In this document: positions 53,245 to 63,500 of the stretch, piece by piece
How positions within the stretch are numbered: position 1 is the first letter of the stretch
Layout: each line of letters opens with the position of its first letter
From: Hymenobacter jeollabukensis
Lineage (GTDB): Bacteria > Bacteroidota > Bacteroidia > Cytophagales > Hymenobacteraceae
Reading direction: 5' to 3'
NCBI RefSeq assembly: GCF_005771675.1
Contig: NZ_VAJM01000001.1
Coordinates: forward strand, 372,001 to 436,000
Length of the DNA: 64,000 nucleotides
Made by a program: the position numbers and the translations under genes
The notes under the pieces: model-generated
Databases searched by the model: none
The model's input: only the letters and a program-made list of their open reading frames with translations
What the model was told of the DNA's origin: nothing

Positions 53245-53252
53245 CAAAAGTA
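53245..53252 (-). promoter_or_regulatory. -7 promoter element of the chemosensory operon
   Basis: TACTTTTG on the minus strand, an exact TAnnTTTG match, 75 bases before the receptor ATG. Confidence 0.65.
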
Positions 53253-53426
53253 GCAAACCACTTCGGTTGCGCGCTACTATATATTCTTTTGTGTTGGCGG
53301 GAGGTCAAATATGACTTCGCAAGGGTGCTGACCGGCAATACTTTCACGGGGGCGAAACTCGGCGCGGACCGGGCGCGTTGCTAGGAGCCTAACGAACGCA
53401 CGGCGCCGCACAACGGATTATTCGTT

Positions 53427-53434
53427 CATCTTTG
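53427..53434 (+). promoter_or_regulatory. Putative -7 element of topA
   Basis: CATCTTTG has one mismatch to TAnnTTTG and lies 89 bases before the topA ATG. Confidence 0.45.
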
Positions 53435-53523
53435 CGGCCAACTTCAACGCCGCGCCGCGCTTTTTGTTTCCGTTTTTTCCCCAAACCGACGCTTAGCGCC
53501 TACCGATACTACCCCCTCATTGT

Positions 53524-56007
53524 ATGGTCAAGAATCTTGTCATCGTGGAGTCGCCCGCCAAGGCGAAGACCATAGAAGGCTACCTGGGCAAAGACTTCAT
53601 CGTCAAGTCCAGCTTCGGCCACGTCCGCGACCTGCCCAAGGACAACAACGCCATTGATATTAAGAACGGCTTCAAACCGACCTACGTGGTGTCACCCGAC
53701 AAACGCGAGGTCATTGCCCAGCTGAAGAAGCTGGCCAAGGAAGCCGAAACCGTGTGGCTGGCGAGTGACGATGACCGCGAAGGCGAAGCCATCAGCTGGC
53801 ACCTGGCCGAAACGCTGGACCTGACCAACGAGAAGACGCGGCGCATCGTGTTCCGCGAAATCACCAAGAATGCCATCCTGAACGCCATCGATTCGCCCCG
53901 GGAAATCGACCTGAACCTAGTGAATGCCCAGCAGGCCCGCCGCGTGCTCGACCGCCTGGTGGGCTTCGAGCTGAGCCCGGTGCTCTGGAAAAAGGTTAAG
54001 ACCGGCCTTTCGGCCGGCCGCGTGCAGTCGGTGGCTGTGCGCCTGGTGGTGGAGCGGGAGCGGGAAATCAGCCAGTTCAAGACCTCCTCGGCCTACCGCG
54101 TGGTGGCCCGCTTCGACGCCGGCAACGGCGCCGTGCTGGAGGCCGAGCTGCCCCGTCGCCTGCCGACGCTGGAGGAAGCCTCGAACTTCCTGGCCCGCTG
54201 CGTGGGCGCGGCCTACACCATCGACACCTTAGAAAAGAAGCCGGGCAAACGCTCCCCCGCCCCGCCCTTCACCACCTCCACGCTGCAGCAGGAAGCTTCG
54301 CGCAAGCTGAGCTTCTCGGTGGCGCAGACCATGAGCGTGGCCCAGCGCCTCTACGAAGCCGGTAAGATCAGCTACATGCGAACCGACTCGGTGAATCTCT
54401 CGCAGGAGGCGCTGACCGGGGCCAAGCACGAGATTGAGCGCAGCTACGGCCCCGAGTACGCCCACACCCGGCAGTACAAAACCAAAGCCGCCTCGGCCCA
54501 GGAGGCCCACGAAGCCATCCGCCCCACGGACTTCTCGCTGGTGAAAGCCGGTGAGGATTCGGCCGAGCAGCGCCTGTACGATTTGATTCGCAAGCGTGCC
54601 TTGGCTTCGCAGATGGCCGACGCGCAGATCGAGCGCACCACCGCTACCATCGGCATCAGCACCCAGCCCGATACCCGCCTGACGGCCACGGGCGAAGTCA
54701 TTTCGTTTGAAGGCTTTCTGAAAGCCTACGCCGAGTCGAAGGACGAGGACGAGGCCACGGACGGGGAGTCGTCGTTTTCGCGGGGGCTGCCGCCGCTGTC
54801 GGTGGGCCAGCCGCTGCCGCTGCAGCGCCTGACGGCCACGGAGCGTTACGCCACCCCGGCGGCGCGCTACACCGAAGCCTCGCTGGTGAAGAAGATGGAG
54901 GAAATGGGCATCGGCCGCCCGTCGACCTACGCCCCGACCATCAGCACCATTCAGAAGCGCGGCTACGTGGAGAAAGACTCGCGGGAGGGCAAGGAGCGGA
55001 AGTTCCATGTGCTCACGCTGAACGGCGGCGAGGTGCAGACCGAGGTCAAGACCGAAACCTACGGGGCCGATAAGGCCAAGCTCTTTCCCACCGATACGGC
55101 CATGGTGGTGAACGACTTCCTGGTGGAGCACTTCCCGGTGATTGTGGACTTTCAGTTCACGGCCAAGGTGGAGGACGAGTTTGACCGCATTGCCGACGGG
55201 CTGGAAAGCTGGGAGGAAATGATTGCGGCTTTCTACGGCACCTTCCACGAAACCGTGGAGCGCGGCAAGGAAGTGGAGCGCGCCGACGTGGGCACCACCC
55301 GTGAAGTGGGCCTGCACCCCGAAACCGGCGAGAAAATCTACGCCAAGCTGGGCCGCTTCGGGCCCTACGTGCAGCTGGGCGAAATCGACGAGGACAAGAC
55401 CAAGAAGCCCGCCTACGCCAACCTGCGCAAGGGCCAGTTCATCGAGAGCCTGACGCTGGAAGACGCGCTGGAGCTGTTTAAGCTGCCGCGCAACGTGGGC
55501 CAGTACGAGGAGGCCGACATGACCGCCGCCGTGGGCCGCTTCGGTCCCTACATCCGCCACGACGGCAAGTTTTACTCCCTTGCCAAGGGCCAGGACCCGC
55601 ACACCGTGACGGCCGAGGAAGCCGTGGAGCTCATCAACGCCAAGCGCAAACAGGAGGCAGAGAAGGTCATCAAGAGCTTCGAGGCTGAGGGCCGCGCCGA
55701 CGTGCAGGTGGTCAACGGCAAGTACGGCCCCTACATCGTGGCGGCGGGCAAGAACGTGAAGATTCCCAAGGGTGAAGAGCCGCGGGAGCTGACCTTGGAG
55801 CGCTGCATCGAGCTGGCCGACGCCACCCCGGACAAGCCCGCCAAGGGCCGCTTCGGGGCAAAGAAAGCCGCCCCGGCGACGGACGGCGCGCCCGCCAAGG
55901 CCGCCAAAGCATCGACCAAGACGGCTGCGGCGAAGAAAACGACCACCGCGGCCAAGAAACCGGCGGCCCCCAAAGCCACCGGCGCCGCCAAGAAGACGAC
56001 CAAGTAA
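53524..56007 (+). CDS. topA: DNA topoisomerase I
   Basis: 827 residues. The TOPRIM domain starts MVKNLVIVESPAKAKTIEGYLG and includes SDDDREGEAISWHL. The catalytic Tyr284 is in GKISYMRTDSVNLS. The C-terminal part has repeated GRFGPYVQLGE / GRFGPYIRHDGK / GKYGPYIVAAGK segments, which replace the Cys4 zinc fingers of E. coli TopA. A Lys/Ala-rich tail of about 45 residues follows. Relaxes negative supercoils. Confidence 0.97.
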   Translation: MVKNLVIVESPAKAKTIEGYLGKDFIVKSSFGHVRDLPKDNNAIDIKNGFKPTYVVSPDKREVIAQLKKLAKEAETVWLASDDDREGEAISWHLAETLDLTNEKTRRIVFREITKNAILNAIDSPREIDLNLVNAQQARRVLDRLVGFELSPVLWKKVKTGLSAGRVQSVAVRLVVEREREISQFKTSSAYRVVARFDAGNGAVLEAELPRRLPTLEEASNFLARCVGAAYTIDTLEKKPGKRSPAPPFTTSTLQQEASRKLSFSVAQTMSVAQRLYEAGKISYMRTDSVNLSQEALTGAKHEIERSYGPEYAHTRQYKTKAASAQEAHEAIRPTDFSLVKAGEDSAEQRLYDLIRKRALASQMADAQIERTTATIGISTQPDTRLTATGEVISFEGFLKAYAESKDEDEATDGESSFSRGLPPLSVGQPLPLQRLTATERYATPAARYTEASLVKKMEEMGIGRPSTYAPTISTIQKRGYVEKDSREGKERKFHVLTLNGGEVQTEVKTETYGADKAKLFPTDTAMVVNDFLVEHFPVIVDFQFTAKVEDEFDRIADGLESWEEMIAAFYGTFHETVERGKEVERADVGTTREVGLHPETGEKIYAKLGRFGPYVQLGEIDEDKTKKPAYANLRKGQFIESLTLEDALELFKLPRNVGQYEEADMTAAVGRFGPYIRHDGKFYSLAKGQDPHTVTAEEAVELINAKRKQEAEKVIKSFEAEGRADVQVVNGKYGPYIVAAGKNVKIPKGEEPRELTLERCIELADATPDKPAKGRFGAKKAAPATDGAPAKAAKASTKTAAAKKTTTAAKKPAAPKATGAAKKTTK

Positions 56008-56030
56008 CTGGGCCGCCTTCCATCGTGCAA

Positions 56031-56064
56031 GCCCCGCTGACGCAAGCTCGTCGGCGGGGCTTTT
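56031..56064 (+). terminator. Terminator after topA
   Basis: GCCCCGCTGACG / CGTCGGCGGGGC with a 6-base loop and TTTT. Confidence 0.9.
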
Positions 56065-56072
56065 GCGTGGCG

Positions 56073-56080
56073 TACTTTTG
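56073..56080 (+). promoter_or_regulatory. -7 promoter element of the DUF45 gene
   Basis: TACTTTTG, an exact TAnnTTTG match, just after the topA terminator and 80 bases before the next ATG. Confidence 0.65.
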
Positions 56081-56160
56081 CGGAATGCGGCCGGGCGCTG
56101 AATAAAAGAAATGGAGGCGCTTGAACCGTTTCGCGTCAGGCTGCGGGAGGAGGAATAGCA

Positions 56161-56895
56161 ATGAGTAAGACCATTCAGATTGCCGGGCTGGAAGTGGAGC
56201 TGGTGCGCAAGGCCATTCGCACCCTGCGCGTGACGGTGTACCCGCCCCACGGCCGGGTGCGCGTGGCCGCGCCCCTGCGCCTGCCCGAGGCCAACATCCA
56301 CGAGTTCATCGAGGCCCGGCGGGCCTGGATTCAAAAGCACCAGGCGCGTTTTGCAACGCAGACGCCGGCGGCCGAGCTGAGCTACAGCACCGGCGAAACG
56401 CACTACTACCAGGGCCGGCCCTACCAGCTGCGCGTGCACGCCACCGAAGGCCGCGCCCGGGTTGTGCTGCAGGAAGACGAGGGCGTGCTGGACCTGTACG
56501 CCCCGGCCGCCAGCACGCCCGCCGAGCGGCAGCAGGTGCTGGCGGCGTGGTACCGCGCCCGGCTGAAGGAGCAGCTGCCCGCGCTGCTGGCCCGCTGGGA
56601 GCCGGTGGTGGGCGCCCGGGCCGCGGCCTGGGGCGTGAAGCAGATGCGCACCCGCTGGGGCACCTGCAACACCCGCGCCCACCGCATCTGGCTGAGCCTG
56701 GAGCTGATCAAAAAGCCGCAGGACTGCCTGGAATACGTGTTGGTCCACGAGCTGACCCACCTGCACGAACGGCTGCACAACGCCCGCTTCTGGGGGCTCA
56801 TGGACCAGTTTATGCCCGACTGGCGGCAGCACAAGGCGCGGCTCAACCAAGCCGTGCCCGGCCAGCCCCAGCCCACGGCCGGCGACGCGGATTGA
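56161..56895 (+). CDS. YgjP/SprT-like DUF45 metallopeptidase
   Basis: 244 residues. The zinc motif HELTHLHERLHNARFW (HExxH plus a later His) and the preceding RTRWGTCNTRAHRIWLSLELI are the DUF45 signature; an N-terminal beta domain precedes it. Cytoplasmic, no signal. Members are often encoded with type I restriction systems, but here the neighbours are topA and a DUF4846 gene, so no such link is visible. Confidence 0.9.
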   Translation: MSKTIQIAGLEVELVRKAIRTLRVTVYPPHGRVRVAAPLRLPEANIHEFIEARRAWIQKHQARFATQTPAAELSYSTGETHYYQGRPYQLRVHATEGRARVVLQEDEGVLDLYAPAASTPAERQQVLAAWYRARLKEQLPALLARWEPVVGARAAAWGVKQMRTRWGTCNTRAHRIWLSLELIKKPQDCLEYVLVHELTHLHERLHNARFWGLMDQFMPDWRQHKARLNQAVPGQPQPTAGDAD

Positions 56896-56968
56896 GCCGC
56901 CAAAAAGTATGTCCGATGCTGGCCGCCCGTACGCAAGAAAAGCCGCCCGGTCACGTTGCTAGTGGCCT

Positions 56969-57862
56969 ATGAGCAAGTCACTATTTATCGTTTCGCTGGC
57001 CGCCGCCGGGCTGTTTGCATCGGCTGAGCCGTTGCTGGTACCACCGCCCGAGCAGCCGCTAATCCCGAGCCCTACCCCGGCCCCCGCGCCTCGCTACGAC
57101 TGGCTCACCCGGCCCTACAACGCCCAAGCGGCCCTGGCGGCACGCTTTGCCCCGCCGACTGGCTGCCAGCGGGTGGCCGTGGCCTCGGGCTCTTACGGCG
57201 AATGGCTGCGGGGGCTGCCGCTGCGGCCCCGGGGCACCGCCGTGCGCCTGCACGACGGCCGGCTGAAAGACCCGCAGACGGTTCACGCGGCCGTCATCGA
57301 CATCGACACCGGCCCGCGCGACCTGCAGCAGTGCGCCGACGCGGCCATTCGCCTGCGGGCCGAGTACCAGTTCACCCAGAACTTCCGCTCGATTCACTTT
57401 TACCTCACCAGCGGCCACGACATCTGGTTTGGAGACTGGGTGGCGGGCCAGGGCTTCCGGGTACAGGGCGAGGAAGTGCTGCCGGCCTCCCGCCCCGCCG
57501 AAGCCCCTACCCACGCGGCTCTGCGCCGCTACCTCGACGTGATGTTCACCTACGCCGGTACTTTGTCGCTGAGCCGGGAGCTGCGGCCGGTGCCGCTCAC
57601 GCAGGCCCAGCCCGGCGACGTGCTGGTGCAGGGCGGCTCGCCGGGCCATGCCGTGACGGTGCTCGACGTGGCCGAACACCCCAGCACCCACGCCCGCTAC
57701 GTGCTGCTGGCCCAGAGCTACATGCCCGCCCAGGATATGCACGTGCTGCGCAACGTGAACGAGCCGCAGCTGGGCGCCTGGTTTCGGCTGGAGGCCTCGA
57801 ATGGCGTGTTCGAGACGCCGGAGTGGGAATTTGGGGCCGACCAGCTGAAGCGCTGGCAATAG
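56969..57862 (+). CDS. DUF4846 secreted protein
   Basis: 297 residues with an N-terminal signal (cleavage near FASAEP). Conserved segments FRSIHFYLTSGHDIWFGDW, YLDVMFTYAGTLSLSREL and PGDVLVQGGSPGHAVTVLDVA identify DUF4846. The last segment resembles a Cys/His-type hydrolase fold with a GHAV histidine, but no activity is known. Periplasmic or exported. Confidence 0.88.
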   Translation: MSKSLFIVSLAAAGLFASAEPLLVPPPEQPLIPSPTPAPAPRYDWLTRPYNAQAALAARFAPPTGCQRVAVASGSYGEWLRGLPLRPRGTAVRLHDGRLKDPQTVHAAVIDIDTGPRDLQQCADAAIRLRAEYQFTQNFRSIHFYLTSGHDIWFGDWVAGQGFRVQGEEVLPASRPAEAPTHAALRRYLDVMFTYAGTLSLSRELRPVPLTQAQPGDVLVQGGSPGHAVTVLDVAEHPSTHARYVLLAQSYMPAQDMHVLRNVNEPQLGAWFRLEASNGVFETPEWEFGADQLKRWQ

Positions 57863-57927
57863 CGCGGCCCCGGCCCAATCCGGCAAGACAAACCGGCTGG
57901 TATTGCGCCGGCGCTGAACAACTGCTA

Positions 57928-58053
57928 GGGTAGAAGTTTCTACTTGGCTTCACGATATCTTCTACCTGACGAGCTATAAGGCTTAGCTTACTTATTCTGC
58001 GTGTTGGATAGAGTCAACGACACTTGCTAGTGATTCTACCCCAATGGGTAGAA
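57928..58053. promoter_or_regulatory. Cluster of GGGTAGAA inverted motifs before the sirtuin gene
   Basis: GTAGAA-GT-TTCTAC (57930-57943) and TTCTACCC-CAAT-GGGTAGAA (58034-58053) are perfect palindromes, with a further TTCTACC at 57960-57966. The whole 57863-58121 stretch is much more AT-rich than the flanking genes. This pattern suits operator sites for a dimeric regulator; none is known. Confidence 0.5.
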
Positions 58054-58121
58054 AGGGTCATAGCAAAAGAAGTAGGTTCTTACCCACAGAATTTCCCACT
58101 GGCTTCGTAAAATGGGCTGTT

Positions 58122-58820
58122 ATGAAGAAAGTCGTTGTTCTTACCGGCGCGGGCATCTCCGCCGAAAGCGGCATTGCCACCTTCCGCGCTTCCGATGGGC
58201 TCTGGGAAAATCACCGGGTGGAGGACGTGGCCTCGCCCGAGGGCTGGGCCCGCAACCCCGCCCTGGTGCAGGAATTCTACAACCAGCGCCGCGCCGCCGC
58301 CCGCCGCGCCCAGCCCAACGCTGGCCACCGCGCTCTGGTGGAGCTGGAAAAAGCCTACGAAGTCGTCATCGTGACGCAAAACGTGGATGATTTGCACGAG
58401 CGGGCCGGCTCTCATCACGTCATTCACCTGCACGGCAAGCTCAACGAGGCCCGCAGCTCGCGCTACGAGGAGCTGGTGTACCCGCTCGGCGACAAGGACC
58501 GCATTGAGATGGGCGAGCTGTGCGAGCGGGGCCAGCAGCTGCGGCCCAACATCGTGTGGTTTGGCGAGGCCGTGCCGCTGATTGAGCGCGCCGCCGAAGA
58601 GTGCGCCACCGCCGACATCATGCTGGTGGTGGGCACCTCGCTGCAGGTGTATCCGGCGGCCGGATTGCTGCACTATTTGCCCAGCGGCCGGCCCTTGTAC
58701 GTCATCGACCCCGGCCAGCCCGGCACCTCACGGCGCGGGGTGCAGTTCGTAGCCGAGCCGGCCACCGTAGGTGTGCCGCGGGTCGTCCAGGAGCTGCTGG
58801 CGCGGGCGAATCAGGGCTGA
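58122..58820 (+). CDS. Class III sirtuin (NAD-dependent protein deacylase) lacking the zinc site
   Basis: 232 residues from ATG 58122 (MKKVVVLTGAGISAESGIATFRASDGLWENHRVED). The NAD motifs GAGISAESG and TQNVDDLHERAG and catalytic His104 (HLHG) are present. Tyr53 and Arg56 (FYNQRR) form the acyl-pocket pair that marks desuccinylase/desmalonylase sirtuins such as CobB. The four zinc-binding cysteines of most sirtuins are absent; only Cys134 and Cys161 occur and are unpaired. Its stop overlaps the end of the convergent monooxygenase gene by 10 bases. Confidence 0.93.
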   Translation: MKKVVVLTGAGISAESGIATFRASDGLWENHRVEDVASPEGWARNPALVQEFYNQRRAAARRAQPNAGHRALVELEKAYEVVIVTQNVDDLHERAGSHHVIHLHGKLNEARSSRYEELVYPLGDKDRIEMGELCERGQQLRPNIVWFGEAVPLIERAAEECATADIMLVVGTSLQVYPAAGLLHYLPSGRPLYVIDPGQPGTSRRGVQFVAEPATVGVPRVVQELLARANQG

Positions 58821-60337
58821 AAACCGGCGTCTGGGACCATTCCCCGCACGTTCCATTCCGCCGCGTACGCCGAAAACTGCGGTTCGTCGAACCGCGGTGC
58901 GACCAGGCCGAGGTAGCCGTCGGGCCGCACGAGGTAGATGGTACCGGCGGCTTCCCCTTGGCCGGGAGGCACTACGGTTAGCGGCAGCGGCTGCCGGGCG
59001 GCCCAGGTCCGCAGCGCCGCCGTTGGCTTGCCCAGACTCAGCAGCTGCCAGCCGGGTTGTCGCAGCGGCTCGTAGCGCGGCTCTGGCGCCCAGGGCAGCC
59101 GGTCGCCGCCGCGGGCCCGGCCGGCCCGGCCCTGGCTCAGGGGCGAATCGGGGTAATGAATGCCGGTTTGGGAGAGGATGCGAAACAGCAGCCGGCGCAG
59201 CGCGGGCACGCGCAATAGCCAGGGCAGCACGCGCGGCACCAGCTGGGTGCGCACCCAGCTGGCCCAGGCCGAGCCGCTCGTGGCCCCGGTGAAGGCGCGG
59301 TCGGTGGTGGCTACGAGCTGCCGGGCAAAGGGCAGGCGCTCGGCGGCGTAGGTGTCCAGCAGCCGCTCGGGGGCCTGGCCTTCGGCCACGGCGGCTAGCT
59401 TCCAGCCCAGGTTCACGGCGTCGCCCAGGCCGGTGTTCATGCCCTGCCCGCCGGCGGGGCTGTGCACGTGGGCCGCGTCGCCGAGCAGCAGCACCCGGCC
59501 CCGGCGGAAGGCCTCGGCCACGCGGTGGTGGACTTTGTAGGTGGAAAACCAGCTGACCTCGCGCACCCGAATGCGCTCCAGCTGCTCCAGGGCGGGGCGC
59601 AGCTGCTCGAAGGAAGCCTCGGCCGGGGCCACGCCCGGCGGCAGCAGGCCGATGATGCGGGTGCAGCCCTGCGGCATGGGAAAGAAGGCCGAAAACTGCC
59701 GCTCGTCGAGGGAAATCTGCAGCAGCCGCGCCCCGCCCGGCGCGTCCAGGCCCTCGGTCACGGTATCGGCCACGAAAAACACCTGTTCGTAGGTGCCGCC
59801 GGGAAAGCCCACGCCCAGCGCGTGGCGCACGGCCGAGTGGGCCCCGTCGCAGCCGGCCACGTAGCCAGTTCGGGCTGTTTCCACGGCGCCGGCCCCGCGC
59901 TGCAGCTGCACCGTCACGCCGTCGGCCTCCGTGCTCAGGCCGAGCAGGCGGGTACCCCATTCCACTGCTACCCCGTAGCCGGCCAGGGCCTCGCGCAGCA
60001 ATTGCTCGGTCTGGTCCTGCGACAGGGTCAGCAGAAACGGGAACGGACTGAGCCCGGTGCCAATGCGGCCTACCGGCGCCACCGCCCGCAGCCGCCCGTG
60101 CAGGCGCAGGCCCGCCGCCCGCAGCACTTCGCCCCGCCCCACGAAGGCATGGGCCAGGCCGTGCCGGTCGAGCAGCTCCAGGGTGCGGGCGTGCACCACC
60201 AGCGCCCGGCTCAGGGGCGAGGGGCCGGGCGCGGCGTCTACCAAGCGGGGGCGCAGGCCGTGGCGGCACAGTTCCAGGGCCAGCAGCAGGCCCGTGGGGC
60301 CCGCGCCCGCCACGAGTAAGGGGGTAGCAGTTTGCAT
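58811..60337 (-). CDS. FAD-dependent aromatic-type monooxygenase
   Basis: 508 residues from ATG at 60335-60337 (MQTATPLLVAGAGPTGLLLAL). The dinucleotide motif GAGPTG, the DG motif GCDGAHSAVRHALG and the GD motif GDAAHVHSPAGGQGMNTGLGDAVNLGWKL mark the PHBH/MhpA flavoprotein hydroxylases. A C-terminal thioredoxin-like domain (about 400-508) lacks an active Cys pair. Likely hydroxylates an aromatic or polyketide substrate using NAD(P)H and O2. No catabolic genes accompany it. Confidence 0.9.
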   Translation of the reverse strand: MQTATPLLVAGAGPTGLLLALELCRHGLRPRLVDAAPGPSPLSRALVVHARTLELLDRHGLAHAFVGRGEVLRAAGLRLHGRLRAVAPVGRIGTGLSPFPFLLTLSQDQTEQLLREALAGYGVAVEWGTRLLGLSTEADGVTVQLQRGAGAVETARTGYVAGCDGAHSAVRHALGVGFPGGTYEQVFFVADTVTEGLDAPGGARLLQISLDERQFSAFFPMPQGCTRIIGLLPPGVAPAEASFEQLRPALEQLERIRVREVSWFSTYKVHHRVAEAFRRGRVLLLGDAAHVHSPAGGQGMNTGLGDAVNLGWKLAAVAEGQAPERLLDTYAAERLPFARQLVATTDRAFTGATSGSAWASWVRTQLVPRVLPWLLRVPALRRLLFRILSQTGIHYPDSPLSQGRAGRARGGDRLPWAPEPRYEPLRQPGWQLLSLGKPTAALRTWAARQPLPLTVVPPGQGEAAGTIYLVRPDGYLGLVAPRFDEPQFSAYAAEWNVRGMVPDAGFQP

Positions 60338-60535
60338 GAGGCGGCAATGTCGACGGCGTAAGCAGCTCATTTGCCGGGAAATATCAAAGGCCCGCGCGAA
60401 CGGCAGTTGGCGCAGGAGCCGCGGGGCCGACTGATGTTTGTCATTGGGTTATCCCAAGAACGGGTTTTCGCGTAGGTAGCCAACAAGCCTTGCCGGTGCC
60501 GCAGCCGGCGGGTTCCCGTTCTACCCTCCTCGCCA

Positions 60536-63500
60536 ATGAGCTATTTCTACCGCCCGCTGTTCGCCGCGGGTTTGCTGCTGACGGCGGCTTTGCCCGTCCA
60601 TGCCCAATCAACCCCGCCGGCCCACCACGTTTACCTGCTCGGCAACACCGCCGGGCCGGTGCCCGACGCCCGCCTGAAGGCCCTGCGCCGCACGCTGGAG
60701 CAGGAAACCACGCCCTTCACCGTGGTGCACCTGGGCGACATTGTGGGCAACGCGGGCCTCTCCGACAAGCAGGATACCACCCGCGCCGGCCTCGAAAGCC
60801 GGGCCAACGCCCTGCTGGCCTTGGTGAAGGACCTGCCCAACGGCCGCATCTACTTCGTGCCCGGCGACAAGGACTGGAACAACTCCGGCCGCGACGGGCA
60901 GAAAAGCGTGCGGCGGCTGGAAAAATACATCGAGCAGCAGCTGGGTGGGCAGAACGCCTTCATCCCCAGCAACGGCTGCCCCGGCCCCGAAATCGTGGAC
61001 GTGGCCCCGCTGGTGCGGCTGGTGGCGCTGAACACGCCCTGGTTTTCGCACCCCTTCGACCGGCCCGAAGCCCCCGATACGGACTGCAAAACCATGTCGA
61101 CGGAGGAATTCCGGGAGCAGATTCAGGACGTCATCGACGACACCAAGGGCCGCAACGTGCTGCTGGTGGGCCACCAGCCGGCCATCAGCAACGGCACCTA
61201 CGGCGGCTTTCAGCCGCTGAAGCGCCACCTATCCCCGCCGGTCTTTGGTACCATCAACGCGGCTTACCGCCAGAACGTGGGCACCCCGCGCGACATGGCT
61301 TCACCGGGCTACCAGGAGTTCAAGAAAACCTTGCTGAGCACCCTGAAGGAGCACCCCGGCGTCATCTACGCCGCGGCGCACGACTTCAGCCTGCAGCTCA
61401 CGCCGTTCGAGAAAAACTACCACATCGTCAGCGGCTCGTTTGCGCACACCGAGCCGGTGGGCAGCAACGCCAAGTCGCTCTACAACGAAGCCGACGCCGG
61501 CTACACCCGCCTCGACTACTACCCCGACGGCACGGTGAAAACGGTGATGCTGCGCTTTGAGGCGGGCGACGCGGTGAAAGAGGCATTTTCGGCCACGCTG
61601 TTTCAGTCGGCCTGCCTGCCCGCCAGCAAGGACACGCCCACCAACGCCTTCATGCCCGACTGCCCCACAGCGCCGAAGGGCGTGGCCGTGCCCAAACCCG
61701 ACGCGGCCGGCGGCCCCACGGCCACCGTGACGCCCGGCCCGCAGTACCGCGCCCACGGCCTGCAGAAGTCAATGGTGGGGCCGGTATACCGCACTTCCTG
61801 GACGCAGCCGGTGACCGTGCCGGTGCTCGATCTGAACACCGAGAAAGGCGGGCTGCGCCCCACCGGGCGCGGCGGCGGACGCCAGACCACTTCGCTGAAG
61901 ATGATTGCGGCCGATTCGTCGGAGTACACCTTCCGCTCCGTCGACAAGGACGTGACCAAGATTCTGCCGCCGGAGCTTCGCGGCTCGGTGGCGGCCGACA
62001 TCCTGCGCGACATCACGCCCACGGCCCACCCCTACTCGGCCCTGGTCATCTCGCCCCTGCTCGACCGCACCGACATTCTGCACGCCCGCCCGCGCCTGTT
62101 CGTGCTGCCCGACAACCAGCAGCTCGGGCCCTACCGCGAGCAGTACGCCGGCCTGCTCGGCACGCTGGAAGACGACCCGTGGGACAAGAAGGACAACATT
62201 GCCGGCTTCGGCGGCTCCGACAATGTGCGCCGCTCGTTCAGCATGTTCCGGCAGCTCTACAAGGACAACGACAACCGCGTCGATGCCAAGCAGCTGGGCA
62301 AAGCCCGGGCCTTCGACATGCTGGTAGCCGACTTCGGCAAGCACGAGGACAACTGGAAGTGGGCCGAGTACAAGGAAGGCAAAGGCTCGGTGTACCAGCC
62401 CATTCCGCGCGACCGGGACCAGTCATTTACCCTCTGGAACGGGGCGCTGACCTGGATTGCCAACCGTGAGTGGGCCGTGCCCAGCATCGAGGACTTCCAG
62501 CTGAAGTTCAACGACCTGGAAAGCCTGAACTGGCCGGCCCGCCACCTCGACCGCGCCCTGCTGCAGAGCCTCACCCGCGACGACTGGAAGCAGATCGGCC
62601 AGTACCTGCAGCGGCGCATCACGCTCACGGCTATCGACTCGGCCACGGCCCAGCTGCCCAGGGAAATCCAGGGAATTTCGGGCAACGACATCAACCGCAA
62701 GCTGAAAAGCCGCATTCAGGAGCTGCCCAAGGCCATCGACGAATATTACCTGATGCTGGCCCGCGACGTGGACGTGGTCGGCTCCAACAAGGCCGAGGTC
62801 TTCACCGTGCAGCGCCTGCCCGACGGCAACGTGCGCGTGCAGGTCAGCAAGAAGGACGACGACGGCGCGGCCAAGGGCCAGCCCTTCTTCGACCGCACCT
62901 TCGTGAAGGGTGAAACCCGCGACATCCGCCTCTACGGCCTCGACGGCAAGGACGTGTTTAACGTGAGCGGCGCGGGCAACAACAGCATCCGCGTGCGCAT
63001 CGTCGGCGGCGAGGGGGGTGATATGGTGGCCGATAACGCCACGGGCGGCCGCACCGAGGTGTACGACGTGCCCAATACCGAGCTGAAAGCCGGCCCCGGC
63101 ACCGCCGACCGCCGCTCCCTGCGCCTGGGCATCAACCACTACGACCGCGACGCCTTCGAGTACGACGGCTACGCCCCCCGCGGCAGCATCATCTACAACC
63201 AGAACGACGGCTTCGGCATCGCGGCCGGCTTTGACTGGGTGAAGCAGGGCTTCCGCAAGCCCGATTACCGGGTGCGCTACGGCATCGACGCGCAGTACAC
63301 CACCGGCGGCAACCGGCAGCTTACGGGCAACGTGCGCTGGCGCTACCTGATCGGCAAGTGGGACTTCGGCGCCCGCGCCACTTACGGCAACTTCTTTCCC
63401 TTCTACAACTTCTTCGGCCTAGGCAACAACACCGCCAAGGACGACAACCGTTACGACGACCACTACTACCGGGCCCGCTACCGCGGCTACCAGACGGAGG

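Larger units (their letters stand above)
53170..53523. other. Divergent promoter region between the receptor gene and topA
   Basis: 354 bases without a gene. It contains one exact and one near -7 element facing opposite ways, and an AT-rich ACTATATATTCTTTTGTG segment at 53274-53291. Confidence 0.6.

Noticed and set aside
54229-56850. An 873-codon minus-strand open frame opposite topA and the DUF45 gene
   Set aside because: Antisense of two well-supported genes with low-complexity Gly/Leu/His composition; a product of high GC content.
58122-58820. Sirtuin as part of an NAD-depleting anti-phage system
   Set aside because: It is a stand-alone class III deacylase with no SLOG, Argonaute or HerA partner; neighbours are metabolic or unknown.
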